Positions 34,799 to 43,178 of a stretch of DNA of 52,187 nucleotides are shown one piece after another. Under the pieces are notes generated by a model. The model ran no database searches and was not told the origin of the DNA. It saw only the letters and a program-made list of their open reading frames with translations. Origin of the DNA: Candidatus Dormiibacterota bacterium (lineage in GTDB: Bacteria; Chloroflexota; Dormibacteria; Aeolococcales; Aeolococcaceae); contig PMOL01000018.1 of assembly GCA_003162415.1 (NCBI GenBank), positions 1-52,187 on the forward strand, read 5' to 3'. Within the stretch, counting starts at the first letter, position 1, and the number at the start of each line of letters is the position of its first letter. The position numbers were made by a program, and so were the translations under genes.

Positions 34799-34956
34799 GA
34801 CACCGGGTCGAGGTGCCCTAGAGGAGATGTCGCTGCTGAGCGTCCGGATCGACGGATGCTAGGATCCCGGCACCGTGCAGACGTCGCTGCCGTGAACCCC
34901 GACGTGGGATGCTGCCGGGTACCTGGACGTGTGACCCAAATGGCGAGGAGCGAACG

Positions 34957-35151
34957 ATGACCTTCAAAGACTTCTGCATCGTCGTCAGCTTCACTTTGTT
35001 CCTGGTGGCCGGCGTGGTTGAGCTGACCACGAATGCAGTGCTTTCCAGGACCGCAGTTGCGCTGACACTCTTCGCGATCGCCTTCTACGTGCTCTCGCGG
35101 ATCGGTCCGATCGCGCTCCCAACGGTCAAGGGACCGCCCCCTCCCGGCTGA
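34957..35151 (+). CDS. Small two-helix membrane protein
   Basis: The 64-residue protein has two hydrophobic segments (FCIVVSFTLFLVAGVVEL and TAVALTLFAIAFYVLS) and a Pro-rich tail. ATG 34957 is preceded by GAGGAG at a good distance. It ends 5 bp before the ferredoxin reductase gene and is probably co-transcribed with it. Function unknown. Confidence 0.6.
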   Translation: MTFKDFCIVVSFTLFLVAGVVELTTNAVLSRTAVALTLFAIAFYVLSRIGPIALPTVKGPPPPG

Positions 35152-35156
35152 CCGAT

Positions 35157-36395
35157 ATGGCAGCCGGGACCGTCATCATCGGAGCCGGGATGTGTGGCGG
35201 CAATGCTGCCGCGACACTGCGCGAAGAGGGTTATCCGGAACGCGTGGTGCTGGTCGGCGACGAACCCACGGCACCGTTTGGACGTCCCCCACTTTCGAAG
35301 ACGTACCTCCGCGGCGAAGAGGACTGGACGGCATGGACGGTCAAATCCCCGGAGTGGTATGAGCAGAATAACGTCGAGCGCGCGCACGAGCGCGTCGAGT
35401 CGATTGACCTGCAGGCGCGCGAAGTCGTGTTCGAGGGCTCGGGCCAGCGGACCGCGTACGACCGGCTCTTACTGGCGACCGGCGGTCGCAATCGGCGCTT
35501 GTCGATCCCCGGCGCAACTCTCCCGGGGGTGCTCGGGCTGCGCACTCTGGCCGACTGCGACGCCATCAAGGAGCTGGCCGTGCCCGGGAGCCGTGCGGTC
35601 GTGGTCGGGATGGGATTCATCGGCAGCGAGGTGGCGGCGTCGCTCCGCCAGCTGGGCGTCAGCGTAAGCGCGGTGTTGGGCGGCGTCGGCCCGCTGGCAG
35701 GGGTGCTCGGCGACGAGATCGGTTCCGTGATGGCCGGCATCCATCGTGAGAAGGGCGTCGAACTGCTCCTCGATGATCGTGTCGTCGCGTTCACGGGAGA
35801 CGGGCACGTGGAACACGTCGTGACCAGTCGTGGGTTGACGGTTTCGTGCGATTTCGCAGTGACGGGAATCGGCATCGAGCCCTCCGTGGAGCTCGCGCAC
35901 CAGAGGGGTGTCCCCGTCGATAACGGGATCATCGTCGACGAATGCTGCCGCACCAATCTTGCGGGTGTGTTTGCTGCCGGGGACGTGGCCAACCACCTGC
36001 ATCCGGTGTTCGGTCGTCTACGGGTTGAGCACTTCAACAATGCGGAGCGCCAGGGGCGCGCAGCGGCACGCTCCATGCTAGGAAGCACGGAGCCCTACGC
36101 AGACCTCCACTCGTTCTGGTCAGATCAATACGAGCATGCGCTTGAATACGTCGGGTACGCACGAAGCTGGGATAGTTTCGTGGTGCGCGGGAGCCTCGAG
36201 CAGCGCCGATTCCTCGGCTTTTATCTCGAGCAGGGCCGGGTCCTGGCGGTGATGGGGCTGAACCGCGGCGGTGATCCGGAGCTGGACGAGGGCGGCGAGC
36301 TCTTCGTGGCCAAGGCTCTGGTCGGCAAACGCCTCGGCGCTCCTCCAGCCGCGTTGGAAGATGAGAGGACCGACCTCCGCAGCCTTTGTGCATGA
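35157..36395 (+). CDS. FAD-dependent NAD(P)H:ferredoxin reductase-like oxidoreductase
   Basis: The 412-residue flavoprotein has an N-terminal FAD site (TVIIGAGMCGGNAAATLREEGY), the PFGRPPLSKTYL segment, an NAD(P) site (AVVVGMGFIGSEVAASL), the GVFAAGDVAN second FAD motif and a Reductase_C domain with HSFWSDQYEHALEYVG. This is the rubredoxin/putidaredoxin reductase family, which feeds electrons to oxygenases via ferredoxin. No ferredoxin or P450 gene is adjacent. The start is ATG 35157. Confidence 0.88.
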   Translation: MAAGTVIIGAGMCGGNAAATLREEGYPERVVLVGDEPTAPFGRPPLSKTYLRGEEDWTAWTVKSPEWYEQNNVERAHERVESIDLQAREVVFEGSGQRTAYDRLLLATGGRNRRLSIPGATLPGVLGLRTLADCDAIKELAVPGSRAVVVGMGFIGSEVAASLRQLGVSVSAVLGGVGPLAGVLGDEIGSVMAGIHREKGVELLLDDRVVAFTGDGHVEHVVTSRGLTVSCDFAVTGIGIEPSVELAHQRGVPVDNGIIVDECCRTNLAGVFAAGDVANHLHPVFGRLRVEHFNNAERQGRAAARSMLGSTEPYADLHSFWSDQYEHALEYVGYARSWDSFVVRGSLEQRRFLGFYLEQGRVLAVMGLNRGGDPELDEGGELFVAKALVGKRLGAPPAALEDERTDLRSLCA

Positions 36396-36425
36396 AGCGT
36401 CCGACGTGCCACGCTTGAGGAGCCG

Positions 36426-36848
36426 ATGAGCCCCACTGGTCCCGTCCTGCGTGTGTGCCGGCGTGAGTCGTTCGACGCCGCGCACCAACTGTGCGACGCG
36501 CGGCTCTCTGCGGAGGAGAACCGCGCCCTCTACGGCAAGTGCGTCAATCTTCACGGCCATCGCTACCAGCTCGAGGTCATCGTCGCGGGCGATATGGACG
36601 ACGCATCGGGCTACGTCGTCGACCTCAAGCAGCTCGCCGATGTCATCAAGGCGGAAGTGATCCAGCACGTCGATCACCACAACCTGAACACCGACGTGAG
36701 CTGGCTGGAGGGGCGGATTCCGACCGCCGAGAACCTCGCCGCGGTGTTCTTCGAGAGACTCGAGCCGCACATCACGCGCGGCACGCTCCACGCCGTGCGG
36801 CTGTGGGAGACGGAGAAGAACTGGGCTGAATGCACCCGCGGCGGCTGA
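36426..36848 (+). CDS. 6-pyruvoyl-tetrahydropterin / 6-carboxytetrahydropterin synthase family protein
   Basis: The 140-residue enzyme carries all family hallmarks: zinc ligands His20 (FDAAH), His43 and His45 (NLHGH), catalytic Cys39 in YGKCVN, DHHNLN at about 83-88, PTAENLA and a C-terminal WETEKNWAE. The family converts dihydroneopterin triphosphate to 6-pyruvoyl-tetrahydropterin (PTPS) or to 6-carboxy-tetrahydropterin (QueD). No queuosine genes are nearby. Instead a methyltransferase, GT4 and SDR follow with overlapping ends, which argues for a pterin product rather than preQ0. GAGGAG precedes ATG 36426. Confidence 0.88.
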   Translation: MSPTGPVLRVCRRESFDAAHQLCDARLSAEENRALYGKCVNLHGHRYQLEVIVAGDMDDASGYVVDLKQLADVIKAEVIQHVDHHNLNTDVSWLEGRIPTAENLAAVFFERLEPHITRGTLHAVRLWETEKNWAECTRGG

Positions 36849-37621
36849 CACCGGTGGAGACGGTACGGCGGACGATCGAGCTGGCCCAACGCTACAGCGT
36901 CGGTGATGTCCGCGTCTTCTCCTCGGCGGAGCGAGCGAGATTCCTCCCGGGTGGGATCCCGGACCTGCCCCTCGACCGGTCGCTCTCGTTCGAGCTGCTC
37001 TACCGGCTCGAGCCCGAACTATATGAGCGACTGGTCGCAGCCGAGCGCATTCACCCCGCCGTGCTCGAGTGGCTCCCGAGTGTCGAGCGCGTGGTGGAGA
37101 TTGGAGCCGGCACGGGGCGCCTCACCACCGCTCTCTTGACGCGTTGCGCTCACCTCGTCGCGGTGGAACCCGCGCGGCCATTGCGCGAGCGTCTTCGGAC
37201 CGCCGTGCCGTCGGAGGCGTCGCGCAAGATCGACATCGTCGATGGCTTGTTTGACGCGCTGCCGGTACCCGACGCCTCAGCCGACCTGGTCGTGACCTGC
37301 TCGGCGCTCGACCGCGATGGCGCTCACGGAGGCGACGCCGGCCTGGCGGAAATGGAGCGCGTGTGTGCGCCCGGCGGCGTGATGGTTGTGGTGTGGCCGA
37401 ATCACCTGGACTGGCTGGGCGCTCACGGATACACCCACATGAGCTTTCCGGGCGAGATGTGGATGGAGTTCCGAGACGCCGAGGAGGCAGTCGAGATGAC
37501 CGAGATCTTCTACCCACATGCCGCCGGAGAGGTCCGTGCCCGAAGCCTCGCGCGGGTCTCGTACGACGTGCTCGGCGTGAATCCTCCACGTGACCTCGCA
37601 TTCAAGGTGAACCGAAGTTGA
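36830..37621 (+). CDS. Class I SAM-dependent methyltransferase
   Basis: The 263-residue protein has motif I VVEIGAGTGRLTTALL, motif II HLVAVEPA and a later DLVVTCSALDRDG strand, a Rossmann methyltransferase. An N-terminal extension of about 75 residues precedes the fold. It starts inside the PTPS-like gene (19-bp overlap) and its stop overlaps the GT4 start as TTGA, so the products are likely made together. The acceptor could be a pterin or its sugar, which is inference from context. Confidence 0.8.
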   Translation: MHPRRLTPVETVRRTIELAQRYSVGDVRVFSSAERARFLPGGIPDLPLDRSLSFELLYRLEPELYERLVAAERIHPAVLEWLPSVERVVEIGAGTGRLTTALLTRCAHLVAVEPARPLRERLRTAVPSEASRKIDIVDGLFDALPVPDASADLVVTCSALDRDGAHGGDAGLAEMERVCAPGGVMVVVWPNHLDWLGAHGYTHMSFPGEMWMEFRDAEEAVEMTEIFYPHAAGEVRARSLARVSYDVLGVNPPRDLAFKVNRS

Positions 37622-38709
37622 GGCTCGCATTGATCGCGTCGCTCGTGTCGCCGATTCGCGAGCCGCAATGCGGCGGAGCGCAGGCGTTTCTTGCAGATCT
37701 CGCCACGGGACTGGTCAGGCATGGGCACGACGTCGACGTCTTCGCAGCCTCGGGATCGGAGATCGATGGCGCTCGCGTTGTCGATGTCGGAGTCGATGCA
37801 TCCACCTTGCAGCAGTTCCTCTATCGCGCCGGCTCCTCTCCGCCGGCCGACCCGGCGCCGTTCGCCGCTGCGTACGCGCGAGTCTTCGACGCGCTCGGCA
37901 CGCGTTCGTATGACGTCGTGCACAACCACGCATTCGACGCTCCTGCGATTCGATCTGCGATCGGGATCGCGGTACCCGTGATCCATACGCTGCACCTTCC
38001 ACCCGAGAGCTCCGTCGCCAATGCTCTTCGCGACGCGTCGCGAGCGCAGCATCCACCGGTCATCGCCACCGTTTCGCCGGCGCAGGCTGACGCGTGGCGA
38101 GAATCCATTGAAGTCGACATGGTCCTCCGCGCGGGAGTCGCCACCGAGCGGATCCCCTGGTCTGCGATACCTGGTTCGGGAGCAGTCTTCGCCGGCCGCT
38201 TCAGTCCGGAGAAGGGCGCCGTCGACGCCATTGCGATCTCGCGGCGAGCGGGGATGTCAATCGACCTGTATGGCGATGGCTACGACGACCGCTACGCTGA
38301 GCGCGTGGTCGATGCCGCGGACCGGCAGCCCGATGTGCGCGTTCATCCTGCGGTTCCGAGGGCGACCCTCTGGCGGGCCGTCGCTGCCGCCGCGACGGTG
38401 CTCTGCCCCGCGAGCTGGGACGAGCCGTTCGGTCTGGTTGCCGCTGAGGCGCAGGCGTGCGGTACCCCGGTGGTCGCGTACCGGCGCGGCGGGCTCCAGG
38501 ACGTCATTGTCGACGGCGTCACCGGGTTCCTGGTCGAGCCCGGCGATATCGATGCTGCTGCGGCAGCACTCGGTCACGCCGGTGAGCTTGACCGCACCGC
38601 CTGTCGCAGACACGCGGAAGCGCACCTCGATCTCGAGGCAGTGATCGACGCTCACGAGCGCGTATACCGCGGCATCCTCACATCGACGCTCGCGGCCCCG
38701 CGTGTCTGA
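37618..38709 (+). CDS. Glycosyltransferase family 4 of the pterin-like operon
   Basis: This 363-residue GT-B protein has a N-terminal CGGAQAFLADLATGLVRHGHDV segment, a VFAGRFSPEKGAVDAI strand and a SWDEPFGLVAAEAQACGTPVVAYRRGG block with the E-x7-E motif. It closely follows the architecture of small-molecule and lipid GT4 enzymes. It starts with TTG 37618, overlapping the methyltransferase stop. Between a PTPS-like enzyme and an SDR, a pterin glycosyltransferase is an attractive reading. Known bacterial pterin glycosyltransferases also transfer sugars to reduced pterins. Confidence 0.82.
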   Translation: MRLALIASLVSPIREPQCGGAQAFLADLATGLVRHGHDVDVFAASGSEIDGARVVDVGVDASTLQQFLYRAGSSPPADPAPFAAAYARVFDALGTRSYDVVHNHAFDAPAIRSAIGIAVPVIHTLHLPPESSVANALRDASRAQHPPVIATVSPAQADAWRESIEVDMVLRAGVATERIPWSAIPGSGAVFAGRFSPEKGAVDAIAISRRAGMSIDLYGDGYDDRYAERVVDAADRQPDVRVHPAVPRATLWRAVAAAATVLCPASWDEPFGLVAAEAQACGTPVVAYRRGGLQDVIVDGVTGFLVEPGDIDAAAAALGHAGELDRTACRRHAEAHLDLEAVIDAHERVYRGILTSTLAAPRV

Positions 38710-39427
38710 ACGCGCACACTGGCTCGCCGGCCGGGTGGCCGTGGTCACCGGCGCGAGCCGCGGTATCGGTCGAGCCACCGCACTGGCGATCGCCAACGAG
38801 GGAGCGCACACCATCGTCGCTGCCAGAGACGCCGCCGCCCTCGACGCAACCGTTGGGGCGATCCGCGATGCCGGCGGCGGAGCGACCGGCGTGCCCACCG
38901 ACGTCAGCAATGCTGCCGACGTCGATCAGCTGTTCAGAATAGCGTCCGGAATCGGGCCACCCGTCGCACTGGTCTGCGCCGCCGCAACGTTGGAACGCGA
39001 ACTGTTCGACGAGATCAGTCTCGCTTCTTGGGAGCACACGATCAGCGTCAATCTCACCGGCGTCTTCAACTGTTGCCGCGCCGCCTTCACGCCGATGCGC
39101 AACGCCGGGGAGGGGCGCATCGTCAACATCGCTTCGCTGTCAGGCGTGTACGCGACCGAGAAGTTCGCGGGTCTGGCTGCATACAACGCGTCGAAGTACG
39201 GTGTGATCGGCCTCACCGAGGGAATCGCGGTCGAGGGCAAACCGTTTGGCATCACCGCCATCTCGGTGAGCCCGGGCGCAGTGGACACCGATATGCTCCG
39301 CCGGGCCAACCCTGCGCTCCGCGCGACCCTGGTTCCTCATCAGGTTGCGGCGATGATCGTCGCCCTGCTCGACAGCCCGCTCAGTGTCGCCAGCGGCGCC
39401 AACATTCCACTCTTCTCGAATGCATAA
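38702..39427 (+). CDS. Classical short-chain dehydrogenase/reductase
   Basis: The 241-residue SDR has TGASRGIG for cofactor binding, ASLSGVYA with the catalytic Ser, and AYNASKYGVIGLTEG with the YxxxK pair. The NNAG-type motif is replaced by CAAATLERE, a modest deviation. It starts at GTG 38702 within the GT4 gene (8-bp overlap). In the pterin reading it would correspond to a sepiapterin-reductase-like step acting on the side chain. A general 3-oxoacyl or sugar reductase is the alternative. Confidence 0.82.
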   Translation: MSERAHWLAGRVAVVTGASRGIGRATALAIANEGAHTIVAARDAAALDATVGAIRDAGGGATGVPTDVSNAADVDQLFRIASGIGPPVALVCAAATLERELFDEISLASWEHTISVNLTGVFNCCRAAFTPMRNAGEGRIVNIASLSGVYATEKFAGLAAYNASKYGVIGLTEGIAVEGKPFGITAISVSPGAVDTDMLRRANPALRATLVPHQVAAMIVALLDSPLSVASGANIPLFSNA

Positions 39428-39434
39428 GCCGTCC

Positions 39435-40289
39435 ATGGCCAATGTCGGGAGATTCAGGACCGTTGCGACGCTCACAGCTGTCCTCATCGCGGCCTGCACC
39501 TCAACAGCAGCGCATCCGAGCCCTCTGTCGATCAGGTCGCCAACGGTCACAGCATCAGCACACCCTCTCGCAGCGCGCGCACCGGTCGCGTCCAAAGCAT
39601 TGCTCGAAACCATCTATCTCACCTTTGATGACGGCCCCAATCCCACGAGGACACCGGCAATCCTCACCGTGCCGCTCGCCGCGCTCGTGCGCGCCTCCCC
39701 CAAACGCCTCACCAAAACGATCTATCTCACCTTCGACGACGGTCCCGATCCGACGTGGACTCCGGAAATTCTCTCCCTCCTGGAGAAGTACGCTGCGCGT
39801 GCGAGTTTCTTCGTCGTCGGCGAGAACGCAAAGAGGTGGCCGGGGCTGGTGGAGCGAGAAGTTCGGGACGGCGATACGGTCGGCGACCATACGTGGTCAC
39901 ACCCGCCGCTCACCAACCTGCCGGCGAGTGCCGTCTACGTCGAGCTCGGCCGGGACCGGAACCTGGTCACAACGCTCACCGGAGAGACACCGACATTGTG
40001 GCGTCCCCCGTATGAAGCCTTCAACGCATCGGTTGTCGGGATTGCATCCGGGTTGAGGATGAAGATGCAGCTGTGGACCGTGGACACGGGAGATTGGCAG
40101 CTTCCCGGGACCGAGGTCATCGTGTTGCGCGTCATGGCCGCGCTCCACAACGGGATGGTTGTGCTGCTGCACGACGGGGGCGGCTACACGAGGAGTGAGA
40201 CAGTTGCCGCAGTGGCCGTCTTGATACCCGAGTTGGAGGCGGCAGGGTACCGGCTCGCAGCGCTGCCACCTGAGGGGATTGGCCAGTAG
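39435..40289 (+). CDS. Polysaccharide deacetylase (NodB homology) lipoprotein with internal duplication
   Basis: The 284-residue protein has a lipoprotein signal (LTAVLIAAC, Cys21) and a NodB domain. The TFDDGP motif occurs twice: first at about 63-68, followed by NPTRTPAIL, and again at about 99-104, followed by DPTWTPEIL. A 36-residue unit is duplicated in tandem. Only the second copy leads into the rest of the domain (GDHTWSHPPL with the metal-binding His residues, RPPYEAFN, LLHDGGG). Such enzymes remove acetyl groups from peptidoglycan or other glycans outside the membrane. ATG 39435 is preferred; ATG 39420 overlaps the SDR stop. Confidence 0.85.
   Translation: MANVGRFRTVATLTAVLIAACTSTAAHPSPLSIRSPTVTASAHPLAARAPVASKALLETIYLTFDDGPNPTRTPAILTVPLAALVRASPKRLTKTIYLTFDDGPDPTWTPEILSLLEKYAARASFFVVGENAKRWPGLVEREVRDGDTVGDHTWSHPPLTNLPASAVYVELGRDRNLVTTLTGETPTLWRPPYEAFNASVVGIASGLRMKMQLWTVDTGDWQLPGTEVIVLRVMAALHNGMVVLLHDGGGYTRSETVAAVAVLIPELEAAGYRLAALPPEGIGQ
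39564..39779 (+). repeat. Tandem 108-bp duplication inside the deacetylase gene
   Basis: Units at 39564-39671 and 39672-39779 encode related 36-residue segments, each running from PLAA through TIYLTFDDGP to the TP-x-IL end. Nucleotide differences are mostly silent between the cores, so the duplication is not recent or came from a related gene. Confidence 0.65.
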
Positions 40290-40309
40290 GGACCGCGCCG
40301 GGACGGTAC

Positions 40310-41266
40310 TCACCGCCTTGCAGGCTCGGGTCGATCCCCCGGTGCGCCCGCTTCGTAGGTCGCCCCGAAGCCCTGTCGCCAGCTGGGGTACCGGAGCATC
40401 CATCCGAGCTCGCGTTTCGCCTTCGCGTTCGACGCGCCACGCGCCTCGGACATCATCGTCATCCCGTCCACGCCGCCGATGAGCCGAGCAAGCCAGGAGG
40501 GAACGTGACGAGGTGGCTTGGCACCAACCGCCTTCGCAAGCACGGGGAGCCACTCGCGTGCGGGAGCGGGCTCGTCGTCGACGATGTTGTAGATGCCGCC
40601 TCCTTCGCGTTCGAGCGCAAGCACCGTCGCGGCAGCGGCGTCGTCGAGATGGATCCAGGACAAGACGCCGCCGCCGTCGCCGATGATCGGGAAATACCGT
40701 CGGCGCACGAGCTTGACCAGCTGGTCGTTGTGGGCGCCGTAGAAGCCGCCGTAGCGAAGCGCGTACCCGCCTGAGGCCGTGACCGCTTCATCGATGTGAA
40801 GCATCGCGGCGTTGGTCTGACGTGTCGATGCAGGCGGGTCCGGGTCGAGGGGATCGTCCTCGGTCTTGACCGGTCCGCCTTCCCGCGCGTAGCGGTAATT
40901 GGCGAAGCTCTGCGCGATGAACCGGCGCACGCCGACCTCGCGGGCAGCAGCCAAGAGCGCGTCGGTACCCTCGGTCCGAAGCCGGTTGGTGGGCGCAAAG
41001 GTGCTGTCGAGCTTCCTGCCAAACCGCGCATTCGCCAGTGACGTTGCCTGGTGGATGATCGCCTCGGGCTTGGCATACAGCACGGCTGCGCGTACGGCCT
41101 GCGCGTCGAGCAGGTCGAGCGCGATCGCCTCCGCCCCAAGCGACTGCAAGCGCTCACCATTCCCCGGCGACCGAAATGTCCCGATCACCTCATGCCCTCG
41201 ATCGATCAGCTGTGGAACGAGCCGGGTGCCGATGGCACCGCTCGCCCCAGCGACGAAAACCCGCAT
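40310..41266 (-). CDS. NAD-dependent epimerase/dehydratase-like SDR
   Basis: The 318-residue extended SDR begins MRVFVAGASGAIGTRLVPQL and has YALRYGGFYG and SWIHLDDAAAATVLAL, as in the atypical/extended SDR group that includes nucleotide-sugar epimerases. The catalytic Tyr-Lys pair is not in the standard YxxxK form; TRQTNAAML occupies that place. The real activity may therefore differ. ATG 41266 has an AGGAGG ribosome-binding site. The longer frame upstream is shadow. It converges on the deacetylase gene with a 20-bp gap. Confidence 0.75.
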   Translation of the reverse strand: MRVFVAGASGAIGTRLVPQLIDRGHEVIGTFRSPGNGERLQSLGAEAIALDLLDAQAVRAAVLYAKPEAIIHQATSLANARFGRKLDSTFAPTNRLRTEGTDALLAAAREVGVRRFIAQSFANYRYAREGGPVKTEDDPLDPDPPASTRQTNAAMLHIDEAVTASGGYALRYGGFYGAHNDQLVKLVRRRYFPIIGDGGGVLSWIHLDDAAAATVLALEREGGGIYNIVDDEPAPAREWLPVLAKAVGAKPPRHVPSWLARLIGGVDGMTMMSEARGASNAKAKRELGWMLRYPSWRQGFGATYEAGAPGDRPEPARR

Positions 41267-41423
41267 CGTGTGCCTCCTGGTGGCTTGGCCTGTCACATCT
41301 CTGACACCCGAAAAGGGCGGAATGTGACCTGAATGGCCAAGCCGGCATGGCTGGCGGACCGGCCCGCCGGTGCCGCGTTGCCGGCAGGTGAGCGTCGAGG
41401 GTCCGCGGCAGCGTGCGGTCGTG

Positions 41424-41939
41424 TCAGCAGTCGAACGCAAACCAGCACAGCTCGTTGCGCAGCCGCTGGTCGTCGAGCACAAGTTCTCGGATCTCATCGG
41501 GGAGTTGGGCTCGCTGCCACTGGCACTCCGAACGGCCGGCCTCCACGCGTTCGTTTTCACTCACTGCCGCCCGCGCAGCCTTGATCGCGTAGGCTGCGGC
41601 TCCGAGTTCGTGGGCCGCGACATGGCCTACCGCCGCGGCCTGGCCGGCAGCGTACGCGGCATGCCGGGCCGCCCCACTCAGGTCTCTGGCCGCGGCGTTT
41701 GCATGTCCGGCCGCTGTACGGGCCTCCCGCCACTTGATCTCATCCCGCGCCCAGGTACGCCCGAGGTCGATCGCCCGACGTGGACGGTCGTCCGTCGGCC
41801 GTACCTGCTCGAAGTGGTGCAGCACGTGCTCCGCGCAGTCCGCCGCCCACATCGCGAGGAGACGATGATCGTCGTCTTGGAGGATCCCGCCGCGACGCAC
41901 AGTGATGAATCGCGGATCCCGGATCTTGGGGAGGATCAT
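41424..41939 (-). CDS. Imm-5-like putative immunity protein
   Basis: The 171-residue protein has RGGILQDDDHRLLAMWAADC at the start, then RPRRAIDLGRTWARDEI, and an Ala-rich helical repeat region (HAAYAAGQAAAVGHVAAHELGAAAYA). This pattern matches the proteins annotated as putative immunity (Imm-5-like). Members have been proposed to neutralise polymorphic toxins, without experimental proof that I know of. No toxin gene is adjacent, so it is an orphan. ATG 41939 is the listed start. Confidence 0.6.
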   Translation of the reverse strand: MILPKIRDPRFITVRRGGILQDDDHRLLAMWAADCAEHVLHHFEQVRPTDDRPRRAIDLGRTWARDEIKWREARTAAGHANAAARDLSGAARHAAYAAGQAAAVGHVAAHELGAAAYAIKAARAAVSENERVEAGRSECQWQRAQLPDEIRELVLDDQRLRNELCWFAFDC

Positions 41940-41977
41940 CAGTTTGAAAGTCGCCAGGACCCTAGCAGAAGCCGGCC

Positions 41978-42070
41978 TGGCGGGAAGGGGGGGATTCGAA
42001 CCCCCGGAGGGACTTAAGATCCCTCACCCGCTTAGCAGGCGGGCGCTTTCAGCCTCTCAGCCACCTCCCC
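41978..42070 (-). tRNA. tRNA-Ser (anticodon GCU)
   Basis: The minus strand folds as a class II tRNA. The acceptor is GGGGAGG/CCTTCCC with one G-U pair, the anticodon stem CCCGC/GCGGG encloses CTGCTAA (anticodon GCT), and a long variable arm is followed by a GGTTCGAATCC T-loop region. CCA is encoded at 41978-41980. Confidence 0.93.
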
Positions 42071-42128
42071 AGGCCGGGGCCAGTATATGTCGTGTCCGGC
42101 TCGCAACCACCCGAAATGTGCCTCCTCG

Positions 42129-42134
42129 TACAGT
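42129..42134 (+). promoter_or_regulatory. -10 box for a leaderless peptidase transcript
   Basis: TACAGT ends 6 nt before GTG 42141. There is no ribosome-binding site upstream of that start. Confidence 0.4.
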
Positions 42135-42140
42135 AGCTGC

Positions 42141-43178
42141 GTGGTCCATGTGCGGAGGGGGACAGCGACGATCATCGCCCTCGGCATGGGCGTCGTTTGC
42201 CTGGCGGCGGTCCCGGTCACGGCGGAGGCGGCGTTGTTCCGGCTTCCCGTCGGAACCCAGCGGATGCAGATGCCGCTCGACTGCGAGGCGACGTCGCTGA
42301 CGATCGCCCTCGGGTCGGTCGGCATCCACACCACCCAGCAGTACGTGCAGGGTCACTTTCCCACCGACACCCGTGCGCCCGTGATCGGCGCCGACAGCCT
42401 TCCCGCGAAATGGGGCGACCCCTACACGGACTTCGTCGGCCATGTCATGGGTTCGGAGCCGGGCAGCAATCCCCACTGGACCGCGTACGCGGGGTGGGGA
42501 GCCTATGCGCCCGTCGTCGCGCGAGCTGCAGAATCCCTCGGCGTCCCCGTCGCCGCCCAGCTCACCGGCTGGAACCCCGCTGCGCTCTACGCCGCCGTCG
42601 AGGCCGGCCATCCGGTGCTCGTCTGGACGACGGTGGACTACTCGTCGCAGACCGCCAGGAGCTGGACCGCCTGGGATGGCCGGACCGTGCCCTGGACGGA
42701 GGCCGGCCATGTCGTCGTGCTGATGGGCGTGAACACGTCTGCGGGGACGCTCGAGTTCAGCGATCCCCTCACCGGCTCGTACAACGGGACGACCATGGCG
42801 CAGTTCGCTCGAACCTTCACCATCTACGGCAGCATGGCGATCGTCATCGAACGCACCGCGCGCGCAGCAACACCTCACCCGATCGTGCGGCGCGTGGTTG
42901 CGGCCGTCCACCACGCCGCTCCGGTCGTTGTGGTCCATCCCACTACCACGCCGGTTCTATGGACGCCAATGCGTCATGGGCTCACGTCGAACGCCTTCGG
43001 CACCGAGGACAGCGCCGGGATCGCAGCCGCGAGCCTCGGTGTTAGTCGCGTGACTGTGGCGTCAACGCAGGGCAACGGGGTCATGGCACCGCTCATCGTC
43101 ATGGGAGTCCTCGCTGTCGCAGCTGGTTCGTTGCTGGCTGTGCGGACACGAAGGCGACGGCGTCAATGCGCTGGGTGA
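42141..43178 (+). CDS. Secreted C39-like cysteine peptidase domain protein, membrane-anchored
   Basis: The 345-residue protein has a signal or anchor segment (IIALGMGVVCLAAVPVTAEAA). A C39-like papain-fold domain follows, with Gln before the nucleophile Cys (VGTQRMQMPLDCEATSLTIAL), the active-site His in AGHVVVLMGV and Asp in FSDPLTG. A linker and a C-terminal membrane helix with a basic tail (RTRRRRRQ) end the protein. Such domains cleave after Gly-Gly leaders or cell-wall peptides. The substrate here is unknown. GTG 42141 is chosen on the leaderless -10; GTG 42150 is an alternative. Confidence 0.75.
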   Translation: MVHVRRGTATIIALGMGVVCLAAVPVTAEAALFRLPVGTQRMQMPLDCEATSLTIALGSVGIHTTQQYVQGHFPTDTRAPVIGADSLPAKWGDPYTDFVGHVMGSEPGSNPHWTAYAGWGAYAPVVARAAESLGVPVAAQLTGWNPAALYAAVEAGHPVLVWTTVDYSSQTARSWTAWDGRTVPWTEAGHVVVLMGVNTSAGTLEFSDPLTGSYNGTTMAQFARTFTIYGSMAIVIERTARAATPHPIVRRVVAAVHHAAPVVVVHPTTTPVLWTPMRHGLTSNAFGTEDSAGIAAASLGVSRVTVASTQGNGVMAPLIVMGVLAVAAGSLLAVRTRRRRRQCAG

